Below, piece by piece: positions 17,566 through 26,133 of a stretch of 46,696 bases of DNA. A program made the position numbers and the translations under genes. Source of the DNA: UBA4421 sp028228615 (GTDB lineage: Bacteria; Pseudomonadota; Gammaproteobacteria; Pseudomonadales; Azotimanducaceae); assembly GCA_028228615.1 (NCBI GenBank), contig JAOJBS010000019.1:1-46696 (forward strand), given 5' to 3'. The number at the start of each line of letters is the position of its first letter. The stretch's first letter is position 1. The notes under the pieces are model-generated. The model saw nothing but the letters and a program-made list of their open reading frames with translations. It searched no databases and was not told the DNA's origin.

Positions 17566-18126
17566 TTAACTAGAGGCACTGAATAGATCGAGAACCTCTT
17601 TGCCTATTTCTGGGGTCCACCGTTCGAACTCTATATGGCTTTTAGCTTTATCTATCGCTGAATCACCGTTCGCGTTTTTCGTCGAGGGATCCGCTCCCTT
17701 TTCCAGAAGTAGTTTCATTATGTTCAACGCGAACTCAGGTGCTTTCTTCACGGCTTGTGTCGCACAGATTAAAGGTGTGTTTCGAAACGGTTCTTGGAGT
17801 CGGTCCACGTCTTCCTTGGTTGTCGCCTCGGTCAGGAGTCTTGCGCTAAGCTCCCAGCGCATATTGATCGCGACGTGCAACGCTTCATTTCCATAGAAAA
17901 GCGTTAGGTAATCGAGTGTTTTGTTGACATCAGCACCGAGTTGAACCATTTCCTCAACGATTCCAGGAGCATATTCTTCGGCTAAAGATAACAGTGTATG
18001 GGGATTTTGGTCATTATCGCTTGCTTCGTTTATGTCTCCACCCTCTGAAACGATTTTTTTTATTGCTTCAATGTCACCAGCGAATATGGCTTCTTCGAAT
18101 TGCTCAAAAAAGTTAGTGTTAGACAT
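17566..18126 (-). CDS. Ankyrin-repeat protein
   Basis: This 186-residue soluble protein is built of ankyrin repeats. The first is AIFAGDIEAIKKIVSEGGDI near residue 12, then HTLLSLAEEYAPGIVEEMVQ, LGADVN, and a late repeat IMKLLLEKGADPSTKNANGD near 140. It starts behind AAGGAG. It follows two unknown small genes with short gaps, which looks like one operon. In such settings ankyrin proteins are often binding or immunity partners of a neighbouring toxin, but no toxin domain is visible here. Confidence 0.85.
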   Translation of the reverse strand: MSNTNFFEQFEEAIFAGDIEAIKKIVSEGGDINEASDNDQNPHTLLSLAEEYAPGIVEEMVQLGADVNKTLDYLTLFYGNEALHVAINMRWELSARLLTEATTKEDVDRLQEPFRNTPLICATQAVKKAPEFALNIMKLLLEKGADPSTKNANGDSAIDKAKSHIEFERWTPEIGKEVLDLFSASS

Positions 18127-18149
18127 CTTAGTACTCCTTGTGTAACTAC

Positions 18150-18518
18150 TCAGGTGATGAGAATCTTTTTTTTGTCAGAATGCTGTCTTTGGGAAAACTT
18201 GGATAGTATTGGATAGTGCGAAAGCCACTCTTCGTAAAGCTTTTCGTCTGAAACAATCTTGGCGATCTCCGATTCAATCTCTCGGGCGATGCAATCCAAT
18301 TCTTCAAGTCTCTCTAATTTTTTGGTCTCGCTGCAAATTTCAAAGGGTATGTGCTTGTAAGTTAGCTTGAAAATAGCTTCGGTGATTTCGCCGAATGCCT
18401 GGTTGCCAACTATTTCCTCAAGCATTGACAATAATTCCTCGCAGCTTCGTATTTCTCGAATATAGATTTCATCGAGGGTCGCTGTCGAGTCGCTTCGCCG
18501 CCCCTGGTCTATGGTCAC
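18150..18518 (-). CDS. Hypothetical protein upstream of the ankyrin gene
   Basis: This roughly 122-residue acidic, helical protein is unrecognised. It has a possible coiled coil around EEIVGNQAFGEITEAIFKL and KKLERLEELDCIAREIESEI, and a lysine-rich tail. The GTG at 18518 is the best start because AGGAG stands five bases before it; a GTG at 18524 is too close to that site. It is 23 bases upstream of the ankyrin gene and 15 bases downstream of the next gene's stop. Confidence 0.6.
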   Translation of the reverse strand: MTIDQGRRSDSTATLDEIYIREIRSCEELLSMLEEIVGNQAFGEITEAIFKLTYKHIPFEICSETKKLERLEELDCIAREIESEIAKIVSDEKLYEEWLSHYPILSKFSQRQHSDKKKILIT

Positions 18519-18533
18519 ATGCACTCCTACGCG

Positions 18534-18845
18534 TCAGATGCGCTGAATTGTTGGCTCAAATCCGCAGTCAACAAGATCCCGTTCAAGCGCGAGGAGACAA
18601 GCATCGCTGCCATGGCCAAAATCATGAACCACTAAACACATCTTTTTCTTCGAGCTTTGTATCTTTTGCCCTACTCTGGTCTGTTCAATCAAATTTTGCA
18701 AATCCTGCCTTTGATAGAGCGGCTGCTCGGGGTGCGGCGTAAAAACAGTCCGGTTACCTACCTTCCATACGAGGCTAGAGGCGAAAACACACCCTACGGT
18801 GCAATCGAACCCTTCGTCACCGCTAAACACGAGCGTAAATTTCAA
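18534..18845 (-). CDS. Hypothetical small protein, first gene of the ankyrin operon
   Basis: This 103-residue protein has a TTG start and begins MKFTLVFSGDEGFDCTVGCV. It contains a KKKMCLVVHDFGHGSDACLL segment. I do not recognise it. The gene begins the apparent three-gene operon that ends with the ankyrin protein. The unusual start codon and weak ribosome site lower confidence, but the compact spacing with its neighbours supports it. Confidence 0.5.
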   Translation of the reverse strand: MKFTLVFSGDEGFDCTVGCVFASSLVWKVGNRTVFTPHPEQPLYQRQDLQNLIEQTRVGQKIQSSKKKMCLVVHDFGHGSDACLLALERDLVDCGFEPTIQRI

Positions 18846-19445
18846 TGTCTTTTATTCCGCCTTACGCCCAGCGGTCTTTTCACCACGGGGTTTGCTTTTC
18901 AGATTTTACCCACCAACATGGCACAGGTTTTATTAATGTCAAGAAAAGACCGCTCGGAGAGGAGTCCCTTTGCACTCTCGTAATACGATTCCCTTTTCGG
19001 ATCAGAAGCTGTGGCGGAAGAGAGTTTCTCGCTTAAGGAGCGACTAACCTGTAGACATCTGTTTTGCAGAGTCCCGGCTACTTTCACCAAATATTCCATT
19101 AAAGGTATCCTAGAGCTAGATAGGACAATTGTAACGGTGACCTATCCCACAGTCCCTAACGACCACAAGATATCAAGCGAGATCGATAAGTATTTACCAA
19201 GATATTACGGCGACCTAATGCGCCTCTGCAGCGCTCGTATGACCAATTAGTATTTCGTAGAAGAAGGCCTGCGAATTGGGATGCCTTCGGAGTAGTCGCC
19301 GCGTTATCAGTAGAAATCAAAGCACTTCTTAAGTTGGCTTATTTGTTCGTTCAGGTTAGACAACATCTAACGAATATGAAACGGCAGAAGAAACGATTTC
19401 CACAACAAGCTATAATCACGTCGCCAAGCTGGAGATCTTAAAGCC
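18846..19445. other. 600-base stretch without a supported gene
   Basis: The region separates the minus-strand ankyrin operon from the plus-strand nuclease gene and must hold both promoters. A plus frame at 19011-19250 (79 codons) and a minus frame at 18899-19099 are open, but neither resembles a known family or has a good ribosome site. A TTTCACCA-type stretch gives no clear operator. I see no RNA gene here. Confidence 0.4.
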
Positions 19446-20342
19446 ATGTCGACTAAACCATTTAATCCAAGGCACATTTTGAAGGATGGATCTTGGTCGG
19501 CTCGGCATCAAGGAGCCTACTCGTCGGGCCATCCAAAGCCATACGAGCTGTCTCGCGCGCGTATTGAGAATTTTTTGAAATGCAAAGGTTTGTTCTGGCT
19601 GGAACAGGTCAAAGGAATAAAATCGCCCCAGATGCCTAGCTTCACATTGAACACAACTACGGACATTCTGCTCAAACGCGACGCTGATCATGTTCGCGGA
19701 AAAGGAACTTTGCCGCTTTGGGAGTCGCATGGTCTGGGACACATGATTCCTTACAAACATGAACATCTCGAAAACTGGACGAAGTCCAAGCAATTCGGTC
19801 AAAGCGACGACTTTTTCAGCGTGGTTCACGAACCCACAAACATGAGAGTCGGTGGCGGACTAGACGATGTTTTTCAGAATATCGAGACAGGACAGCTTCA
19901 CATCGTTGATTACAAGAGCGAAGCTCAGGGGACGGATGCGGGTTCAGACTTTACTCCCAAGCCTTCTTCGTTGGATTCGCCTCATAAGATTGCGTACAAG
20001 CATCAAATGGACATTTATGTTTGGGTAGCCCGTCAGAAGGGGTTTGACGTTTCAAATACCAGCTACTTCGTCTATGTGAATGCGTTGCACAAAAACAGGA
20101 CTGGTATGCTCAGTAGCGATGATCCATCTATCGCATGGATGGAATTTGCTACGAACATCATTCCCTATGAGGCTGAGACAAGTTGGGTTGAACCAACGCT
20201 ATTCGAGATAAAAGACTTTCTCGAAAATCAAGTTACTTGCCCAGAATTCACGGTTGAGCCAACAGTTAACTCGCCCTACGGAAACGAGAATGCGCGGTGG
20301 CTGCTTGAAGCCATGAAGGTTCTGGCAAAGCCAAACAATTAG
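19446..20342 (+). CDS. PD-(D/E)XK nuclease superfamily protein
   Basis: This 298-residue protein has the Cas4/RecB-like nuclease core: GGGLDDVF (Asp140/141), then HIVDYKSEA (Asp155, Lys157) and the helical KHQMDIYVW (Gln187 to Tyr191). The N-terminal part (YELSRARIENFLKCKGLFWL) is a domain shared with the gene fragment at 45207-45527. It would cut or process DNA; whether it serves recombination or defence cannot be told. It is transcribed alone on the plus strand near the right end of the element. Confidence 0.85.
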   Translation: MSTKPFNPRHILKDGSWSARHQGAYSSGHPKPYELSRARIENFLKCKGLFWLEQVKGIKSPQMPSFTLNTTTDILLKRDADHVRGKGTLPLWESHGLGHMIPYKHEHLENWTKSKQFGQSDDFFSVVHEPTNMRVGGGLDDVFQNIETGQLHIVDYKSEAQGTDAGSDFTPKPSSLDSPHKIAYKHQMDIYVWVARQKGFDVSNTSYFVYVNALHKNRTGMLSSDDPSIAWMEFATNIIPYEAETSWVEPTLFEIKDFLENQVTCPEFTVEPTVNSPYGNENARWLLEAMKVLAKPNN

Positions 20343-20677
20343 ACAGGGGAACGGAGACAGCCCCAAAGTCGAGTCGCCCTTGCACGCTGCTCGGCAAACA
20401 CTAGCAGCAGTTGGATCTCAAGCACGGGGTTTTTCTTCAACTCGCTAATTCCAAGCATACTCAGGATTTAACAACCCTCTAGCGTAAGGAGATTCGCTAA
20501 GGAGAGTTGATTTGGCGATGACTGCTCAAAGTGCCCCGGGCAACAGACCAGCCTCCCTCGCCTTGCTCCATCACCCGCTTGAACTCAATCCAGTTTTCCA
20601 GTTTCCCCAGTTTTTCGGTTTGTGACACCGCAAGGCACCCTGAAAAGGTTGGAAAGGTCCCAAGGATCCCGCGCTGA
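20343..20677. other. 335-base gap after the nuclease gene
   Basis: I see no gene. The region includes a doubled short motif (GTAAGGAGATTCGCTAAGGA) near 20485-20505 and a T-rich stretch near 20430. Neither forms a recognisable terminator or promoter. Confidence 0.4.
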
Positions 20678-20962
20678 TCACTTGCCCTCCAGCAATCCTG
20701 CTGCCTTCGCCTCAGCCATTAATCTTCGGATCTCAGCGAAATAGTATTTCTCTCTTTCTCGATGAGCGCGCCAGCCGACAAAGCGCCCATGTTTAGTATT
20801 TGCCGCAGCAATCCTTGCTCTGCCTTCAGGGGTTCGAGGGCCTGTGGAGGCGCCTCCGTGAAGTCGACATCGCATTTTGCCTGCAATCGGATACTTGGCG
20901 CAGGGTGTGCCTGAGCGTGTCTTAGCGCCGCATCTAATGGGTGTTTGGGCAGGATCATTCAT
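20678..20962 (-). CDS. HGGXTG-motif small protein
   Basis: This 94-residue basic protein has the conserved core CGAKTRSGTPCAKYPIAGK followed by CRLHGGASTGPRTPEGRARI. It matches the HGGXTG-motif family, whose paired cysteines and histidine suggest a small metal-binding, probably nucleic-acid-binding fold. The function of the family is not known to me. Such genes are frequent in phages and islands. It is the last gene before the right end of the selC element. Confidence 0.85.
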   Translation of the reverse strand: MNDPAQTPIRCGAKTRSGTPCAKYPIAGKMRCRLHGGASTGPRTPEGRARIAAANTKHGRFVGWRAHREREKYYFAEIRRLMAEAKAAGLLEGK

Positions 20963-21255
20963 AGGCTAATGTCTTTTTTGTAATTTGGCTGTCTGCAGGA
21001 GGGGGTTAGGCTGAGTAGCCTTGGGACAACGTCGTGCGAGGCGAACTTCACATATAAGCGTAACCTGACACGCATAGGCGTTTAGTGGGGTGCCGAAGCT
21101 CGTACAAGCCATGAATTTTTTGGGTGTGGGTGACCAGGGACCCAAGTAGGCTACGCTTTGATAAAGCCTCGAAGAAACGAGCATGCTTATTTTGAACAAA
21201 CCTCGCCAGCAAGCCGATGTTCTCATCTTTACGGAGCAACTTTATCATTTTAGTT

Positions 21256-21276
21256 GGGTACTAGTTTGGATACCAG
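21256..21276 (+). promoter_or_regulatory. GGGTACTAG/GGATACCAG pair inside attR (putative arm sites)
   Basis: Two diverged copies of the integrase-proximal repeat (21256-21264 and 21268-21276) are spaced 12 bases apart, exactly like the perfect pair at 11896-11916. They lie 60 bases inside attR. No integrase gene follows this copy, so an arm-site role fits better than a promoter role. Confidence 0.5.
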
Positions 21277-21336
21277 CAAGCTGTCGTAGATCGCTATCGA
21301 TGCAACATTCTGTTTTATATAGTTTTTCTATATCTG

Positions 21337-21358
21337 TCGACTCCTACCTCTTCCGCCA
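21337..21358 (+). repeat. attR: copy of the selC 3' end
   Basis: This is an exact 22-base copy of 11759-11780, from the T loop through CCA. Flanking bases differ on both sides, so the repeat has sharp ends. It marks the right boundary of the selC element. Confidence 0.92.
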
Positions 21359-21410
21359 ATAAATATTTTAAGCTACTGTTTTATATATGTTTTTATTTTT
21401 ATTATCCACC

Positions 21411-21447
21411 CAGACCCTCTTTGAGCCCCTCACAGAACAGACCCTCT
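21411..21447 (+). repeat. Direct repeat CAGACCCTCT
   Basis: CAGACCCTCT occurs at 21411-21420 and again at 21438-21447, in an AT-rich region between attR and the next gene. It could be a binding site of the second satellite-like module; nothing else supports a role. Confidence 0.35.
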
Positions 21448-21510
21448 AAGTGCATTCCTGGTCCTTAATGATACATTAGACTCCGACATTGAATTTAAGA
21501 GCCATATGGA

Positions 21511-22209
21511 ATGACTTCCATTCTGACCAGAGAAAATTTAGATCTCATCGCACTTCAACTCGACCGGGCTGGACGTGTGGAGCAAGTGACGGGCCTAGAA
21601 TTGCTGCAGCACTTCGAGTCAATCGACGGCTTCTGGAACGCCTGCGTGAAGATGGTCACCCCTACCTCAGCGGAGTTGAGCAACCTACTCAAAAACACCG
21701 AAGAAGCGAGCGCATGGTTCAACGGAAGCATGGAACAAATTATTGAGATTGGCATTCGCAATCAAGACGGTGATTTGACTGCATCGTTTTGCGGCTGGTT
21801 TGACAGACACTGTAGCTTCGACGCGGCGGCAGGAATACGAAACTTCTTGCTCGGATCTTTGCGACCAGCAGAGTTCGCTGCGCTACAAAGGAAACCATCC
21901 GAATACCAAGATAAAGATATAGCTACAAAACCCACTCGCCAGCTGCACACTACATTCCTGATGGCTGTCATCAAAGATTTGGGTATCCAAAACGGCATGA
22001 GTGCTGCCGAGTTCTATCCAAAAGTTGCCAGGCGAGCAATCGAATTGGCCGATGACGAGGAATGGGGACAAAATTTACACGCAAGAGAAGAGCCTGGGAC
22101 TGGGCGTCTTGTCATTATTTATACGGCTAAAGGCGAAAGCGGCCAGGTTTCGAAGTCGATTTCTGAGCAGTCTCTGCGGCGAATACTGCGGATCCTGAAA
22201 AAAGCGTAG
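21511..22209 (+). CDS. Hypothetical protein, first gene after attR
   Basis: I do not recognise this 232-residue protein. It begins MTSILTRENLDLIALQLDRA and ends in a basic tail (SEQSLRRILRILKKA). It is soluble, with a mixed helical pattern and no clear motif. It precedes the second alpA gene by about 250 bases on the same strand and is probably part of the second mobile module. Confidence 0.6.
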   Translation: MTSILTRENLDLIALQLDRAGRVEQVTGLELLQHFESIDGFWNACVKMVTPTSAELSNLLKNTEEASAWFNGSMEQIIEIGIRNQDGDLTASFCGWFDRHCSFDAAAGIRNFLLGSLRPAEFAALQRKPSEYQDKDIATKPTRQLHTTFLMAVIKDLGIQNGMSAAEFYPKVARRAIELADDEEWGQNLHAREEPGTGRLVIIYTAKGESGQVSKSISEQSLRRILRILKKA

Positions 22210-22455
22210 CCCAGTTTAAAGACAGCAAAAATATAGGCTCAACCGCTTAATCCGATATTCCTAGGAAAGCAGTCAGCCGCAAACATAAGTAACCTCCGTA
22301 CCAACCATATACAGCGCCGTCCTGCTTAACTTCTAAACAAAACAGTCCTAATTTTAGTAGGCGAATCTATTTTTTACGTTCAAACACTTAGCGGCGAGAC
22401 AGTGATGCGATTGGCCAGCGATTTCATAACCTCTCACTTATTACAGAGACGTTCT

Positions 22456-22668
22456 ATGAAACATCTGTCGCAAGACCACGAGCACCTACTACTCGATCTC
22501 AAACAAGTATGCCAATTAACACGGCTTTCCAAATCAACGATATACCGCCTCGAGGTAATAGGCAGGTTCCCAAAACGAATTCGCCTCAGCGCACGCCGCG
22601 TAGCGTGGCGCGCTTTTGATATCTACGACTTTATTACTCAGCGCATGGAGGAAAGCGAAAATGCATAA
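22456..22668 (+). CDS. AlpA-family regulator of the second module
   Basis: This roughly 70-residue MerR-like winged-helix protein reads LLDLKQVCQLTRLSKSTIYR, then IGRFPKRIRLSARRVAWR and a DIYDFITQRM end, the AlpA pattern. The frame is open to 22402, but the ATG at 22456 gives the family length. The gene overlaps the primase start by eight bases, the same alpA-primase coupling seen in the first element, although the two pairs are not close relatives. Confidence 0.85.
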   Translation: MKHLSQDHEHLLLDLKQVCQLTRLSKSTIYRLEVIGRFPKRIRLSARRVAWRAFDIYDFITQRMEESENA

Positions 22669-24772
22669 CTTCGACCTAAACGATAACGATGCACAAACTT
22701 TCTTGGAATACCTCGACCCAAGCGCAAAGCAATACTCTTTCCGGATACTTAAAGGTAACGGTAACGCACAAAAAATTGACGGGCAGTTAGATGAACTTGA
22801 ATGCTTACTAGCAAGCGGTAGCAAAGATTCAGACCAGATCTTTGTGCAGATCAACAGATCAGACGGCAAAGGCCAGAGCAAAGAAAACATAGTGTGTGTA
22901 AGGGCCCTTTTCGTTGATCTAGACGGCACACCGCTAAAGCACGTTGATAGAATCAAGTTGTCGCCACACTTAGTGGTTGAAACTAGCCCAGCTAAATTCC
23001 ACGTCTACTGGTTCGTCAGAGACGTACCTTTGAGTGTGTTTACCAAAATACAAAAACGCTTGGCAGAGATAGTTGGCAGCGACCCCTCTGTTTGTGATCT
23101 GCCACGAATCATGAGGCTTCCAGGAACATGGCATCTCAAAGGCCAGCCCTTTCAGTCAAAAATTATTACAAAAACTGAAAGAGACCGTTACACGCTGAAC
23201 CAAGTTCAAGCAGCGCTAGATAATGACGCCACAAAGCCCATTACAAATGATGTAACCAAAGCTGCAGATGTAGTGTCTTTGAGTCTTAAAAAGGGATTGC
23301 CTGACGGGCAACGAACTCATGCACTAACTCATCTAGCGGGCAAACTTATATCGCAAAATATCGATGATTCACTCGCACTAGCTAAGTTGTTTGCTTGGAA
23401 CGCTCTGAACACTCCACCACTGGAGGCTGAAAAAATCCAGACAACCTACCAAAGCATCAAAACTACCCACTCCCGAAATCATTCTACCGCTGGGTTATCA
23501 ATTGAAGATCTCGATCAGAACTACGCAGTCGTGGTATTGAACGGAAGTACAAAAATTCTTAGGGAAACCCCAACTCTATGCTTTCTAAGCGAAAGAGACT
23601 TTCACCTGCGACACCGTCAATACCAAATCAGTGACGTAAGTGGCAAGGTTCGCCAGCTTTCACAAGAGTGGCTCGCTAGACCCCACCGCACTTACGACGA
23701 TGTAGTCTTTGACCCCAGCAACAACCATCTAACATACCAATTCAATCTTTGGCGAGGCTTTGCCATCTCACCACAGCAGGGCAATTGCTCGCTGTATCTG
23801 GACCATATCCTAAATTGCGTCTGCAACGGCGATACTGCTCTATACAATTATGTAATCAATTGGTTAGCACACCTGATTCAAAAACCGGCCGAACTTCCTG
23901 GTGTTGCTCTCGTGCTGATCGGCGACCAAGGCACGGGCAAAGGTTCTTTCGTTGAACCGCTCGGGCATATAATTGGCCAACACTATCAACACGCCACCCA
24001 AATGGACAAAGTCTTAGGTCGCTTCAACATGCACATGGCAAACGCATTATTAGTGTTTTGCGACGAGATCGTCTGGGGAGGCAATAAAAAAGACGAGGGC
24101 GCACTCAAAGGATTGGTGACAGAACACGACCGATTAGTCGAGGGTAAGTTTCAAAATCCAATCACTCTGCCTTCTTATCTGCGATTAATCTTCGCTACAA
24201 ACGAAGCATGGGCCGTACCAACAGGTGAAAAAGAACGCCGGTGGTGCGTGCTCAAGGTCAATAACGATCATATTCAGGATACTAGTTACTTTACCGCCTT
24301 GAAATCTGAAATGTCTAACGGAGGTACGGCGGCGCTTTTACGGTACCTTCTCGACCGAGACATCAGATCATTTAACGTAAGGCAAGTACCCAAGACTAAA
24401 GGACTGTTAGAACAGAAACTCCTGAGCCAAGACTCAGTAGCAACGTGGTGGTTAGACCGCCTAATGGAGGGCGGATTTAAGCAACTGGATTATAGTCCCT
24501 ACCCTCCCTGCTCTTTCAATGCTTTCAACACATCTCAGCATTTGCTCGATGGTTACCTGATATTCGCCAAAAATGACCGACACGGCCATGGAAAGGTCAT
24601 CAATGGTCAACAACTGGCTTCATCCCTAAAGCGGTTGTGTATGGCCGAACCGGGGCGTAAACAGGTGAATGGCAGCCGCCAGCGAGGTATCACTTTACCC
24701 ACGCTAGAAGAATGCAGGCGCCAGTATGAGCAATTCATTGGTCATGCGATTGACTGGCCGGACACTGAATAA
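22661..24772 (+). CDS. RepB-type primase and superfamily-3 helicase
   Basis: This 703-residue replication protein has an N-terminal archaeo-eukaryotic-type primase fold of the RepB kind: ALFVDLDGTPL for the acidic site, SPAKFHVYWFV, and DLPRIMRLPGTWHLKG. The C-terminal helicase resembles DUF5906 and has a Walker A motif GDQGTGKGS near residue 420, then FCDEIVWGGNKKDEGALKGL and LRLIFATNEAWAVP. A GGAGG site precedes the ATG at 22661. It differs in type from the primase of the first element, so two unrelated replication modules sit side by side. Confidence 0.88.
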   Translation: MHNFDLNDNDAQTFLEYLDPSAKQYSFRILKGNGNAQKIDGQLDELECLLASGSKDSDQIFVQINRSDGKGQSKENIVCVRALFVDLDGTPLKHVDRIKLSPHLVVETSPAKFHVYWFVRDVPLSVFTKIQKRLAEIVGSDPSVCDLPRIMRLPGTWHLKGQPFQSKIITKTERDRYTLNQVQAALDNDATKPITNDVTKAADVVSLSLKKGLPDGQRTHALTHLAGKLISQNIDDSLALAKLFAWNALNTPPLEAEKIQTTYQSIKTTHSRNHSTAGLSIEDLDQNYAVVVLNGSTKILRETPTLCFLSERDFHLRHRQYQISDVSGKVRQLSQEWLARPHRTYDDVVFDPSNNHLTYQFNLWRGFAISPQQGNCSLYLDHILNCVCNGDTALYNYVINWLAHLIQKPAELPGVALVLIGDQGTGKGSFVEPLGHIIGQHYQHATQMDKVLGRFNMHMANALLVFCDEIVWGGNKKDEGALKGLVTEHDRLVEGKFQNPITLPSYLRLIFATNEAWAVPTGEKERRWCVLKVNNDHIQDTSYFTALKSEMSNGGTAALLRYLLDRDIRSFNVRQVPKTKGLLEQKLLSQDSVATWWLDRLMEGGFKQLDYSPYPPCSFNAFNTSQHLLDGYLIFAKNDRHGHGKVINGQQLASSLKRLCMAEPGRKQVNGSRQRGITLPTLEECRRQYEQFIGHAIDWPDTE

Positions 24773-25038
24773 TGGCTTTTACAGTCAATTAGGAGGTATT
24801 AAGTGGCTAGGCCGCGCCCATGAATGTGGCCGGCCTGACCGGCAAGAAAACAATTAAAGTAAATTTAAAAAACTGAATAAAAAAACAAGCAATCGCGATC
24901 ACCGGCCAGACTGCGCATCACTGAAGATAAAGCCCTGCTAAGACGGTAAACAAACTGAGGTCTCATGACAGCACTAGATTCAAAAAATGTATCAATTTAT
25001 ATCGCGTAGAGCATTAGAATTAGGTTTTAGACTTCAAA

Positions 25039-25281
25039 TTACTCAGCTTCCTTACCCTCTTTTTCAACGAAGCCTTTTGCGAAATTCTTTTCAATCTGCT
25101 CTGGAGAAATGCCGCGTCGCTTTGTATATTTTAGAGCACGCCAATTCATAGCTATGATTACAGTTGGAAAACCAAGCCCCCAAACTAAGGCTGGATAAAT
25201 ACTCAACTGTTCCTCTAGAAATACAAGTATTACTAAAACAACCGCATAACCGATACGAATCAAGGTCATCTTTGACTTCAT
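25039..25281 (-). CDS. Small two-helix membrane protein
   Basis: This 80-residue protein starts MKSKMTLIRIGYAVVLVILV and has two hydrophobic helices (about residues 6-25 and 29-48). A basic loop (ALKYTKRRGI) and an acidic-lysine tail follow. The frame is open to TTG codons at 25296, but the ATG at 25281 is more likely. It lies 57 bases downstream of the radical SAM gene on the same strand, so it may be the last gene of that cassette. It could anchor or execute a membrane effect; this is inference only. Confidence 0.6.
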   Translation of the reverse strand: MKSKMTLIRIGYAVVLVILVFLEEQLSIYPALVWGLGFPTVIIAMNWRALKYTKRRGISPEQIEKNFAKGFVEKEGKEAE

Positions 25282-25338
25282 GACTACTACCAACAAGACT
25301 GATGAAAAAGCCTAACAGCCAATGGTGCATAAAAACAA

Positions 25339-26133
25339 TCAAAGACGATCGGTCATTATGATCTTGCCACCTGCACGAATCGAAGACGGCTTTAGATTAC
25401 TACGTGCTAACCGCTCCGCCACTTTTGGAAACATCGTGATGCTTTCTAATTCCAGTGATTTCAATAGACCGGGATGCGATTCAAACAGCCTCTGCTTCAC
25501 AGTGTGCACACCAGCCTTATCGGAAAACGAAACCATTACACAGGCGTTACACGATACACCGCGAGCAACTAGGGACTTCAGCGCTCTAAAGGGCAACTCA
25601 AAGGAGTCTCTGTGCGCACCAGTTAACTCGTGAAACAGGTCTTCATCAGTCCCTTTAATCGACACACGAACATGTAGTTGATTGTACTTTGCCAACTGCT
25701 CTACGAACTCTGGGTCATCACCTAAAGTCATACCATTAGTCTCTAGTATGTAAACATAATTTGTTTCCTCTACTAGATCTAACAACTCAAAAAGATGCTG
25801 CCGACCAAGGGTACCTTCTGATGCTGAAGCTGATATTAGGTTGTGACCGTGCTTTCGAGCAGACTTAACTAGTCCGTCGAAGACTTGATGTGGTGAGTAG
25901 AACCTTCCAGTGCTCTTAGGCTTCCAAACTGGCTTGTCGCTAAAGCAAAACTTGCACCTGAGGTTACAGCCAACTTCAGTAGCACTAGATGTACCACCAT
26001 AAAAGCGTAAAGGCCTACCAAGTTGGACATACTTCCGCTTGTTCCCGTCGACGACTACTTTTTCAGTAGCCGCCGCGAGAGCAATTGGATCATACCCTTG
26101 GCTATTTTCCACGCTTGCCATAGAGCAACCCAT
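25339..26133 (-). CDS. Radical SAM protein partnered with DUF763
   Basis: This 264-residue enzyme has the radical SAM cluster motif CNLRCKFC (Cys56, Cys60, Cys63). It is followed by the glycine/glutamate region SASASEGTLG and a strand ILETNGM, as in classical radical SAM barrels. It would bind a 4Fe-4S cluster and cleave S-adenosylmethionine to make a radical. No second cysteine cluster is seen, and the substrate is unknown. Its start overlaps the end of the DUF763 gene by up to 32 bases (an ATG at 26121 is possible), so the two are tightly coupled and probably work together. Confidence 0.88.
   Translation of the reverse strand: MGCSMASVENSQGYDPIALAAATEKVVVDGNKRKYVQLGRPLRFYGGTSSATEVGCNLRCKFCFSDKPVWKPKSTGRFYSPHQVFDGLVKSARKHGHNLISASASEGTLGRQHLFELLDLVEETNYVYILETNGMTLGDDPEFVEQLAKYNQLHVRVSIKGTDEDLFHELTGAHRDSFELPFRALKSLVARGVSCNACVMVSFSDKAGVHTVKQRLFESHPGLLKSLELESITMFPKVAERLARSNLKPSSIRAGGKIIMTDRL

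Larger units (their letters stand above)
11759..21358. mobile_element. 9.6 kb integrative element in selC
   Basis: Bounded by 22-base direct repeats, this element carries an integrase, an unknown gene, alpA, a primase-helicase, an origin-like inverted repeat, cargo genes, a PD-(D/E)XK nuclease and an HGGXTG gene. The layout is that of a P4-like satellite or small integrative element: integrase next to the tRNA, AlpA and primase behind it, and accessory genes after that. No structural, packaging or conjugation genes are visible inside it, so it would need a helper to move between cells. Confidence 0.85.

Noticed and set aside
20966..21248. Two overlapping minus frames of 86 and 66 codons before attR
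   Set aside because: Neither has a ribosome site or protein-like pattern, and one runs over the arm-site repeats.
24782..24830. AGGAGG followed by GTG as a tiny gene after the second primase
   Set aside because: The frame ends after six codons; at most a leader remnant.
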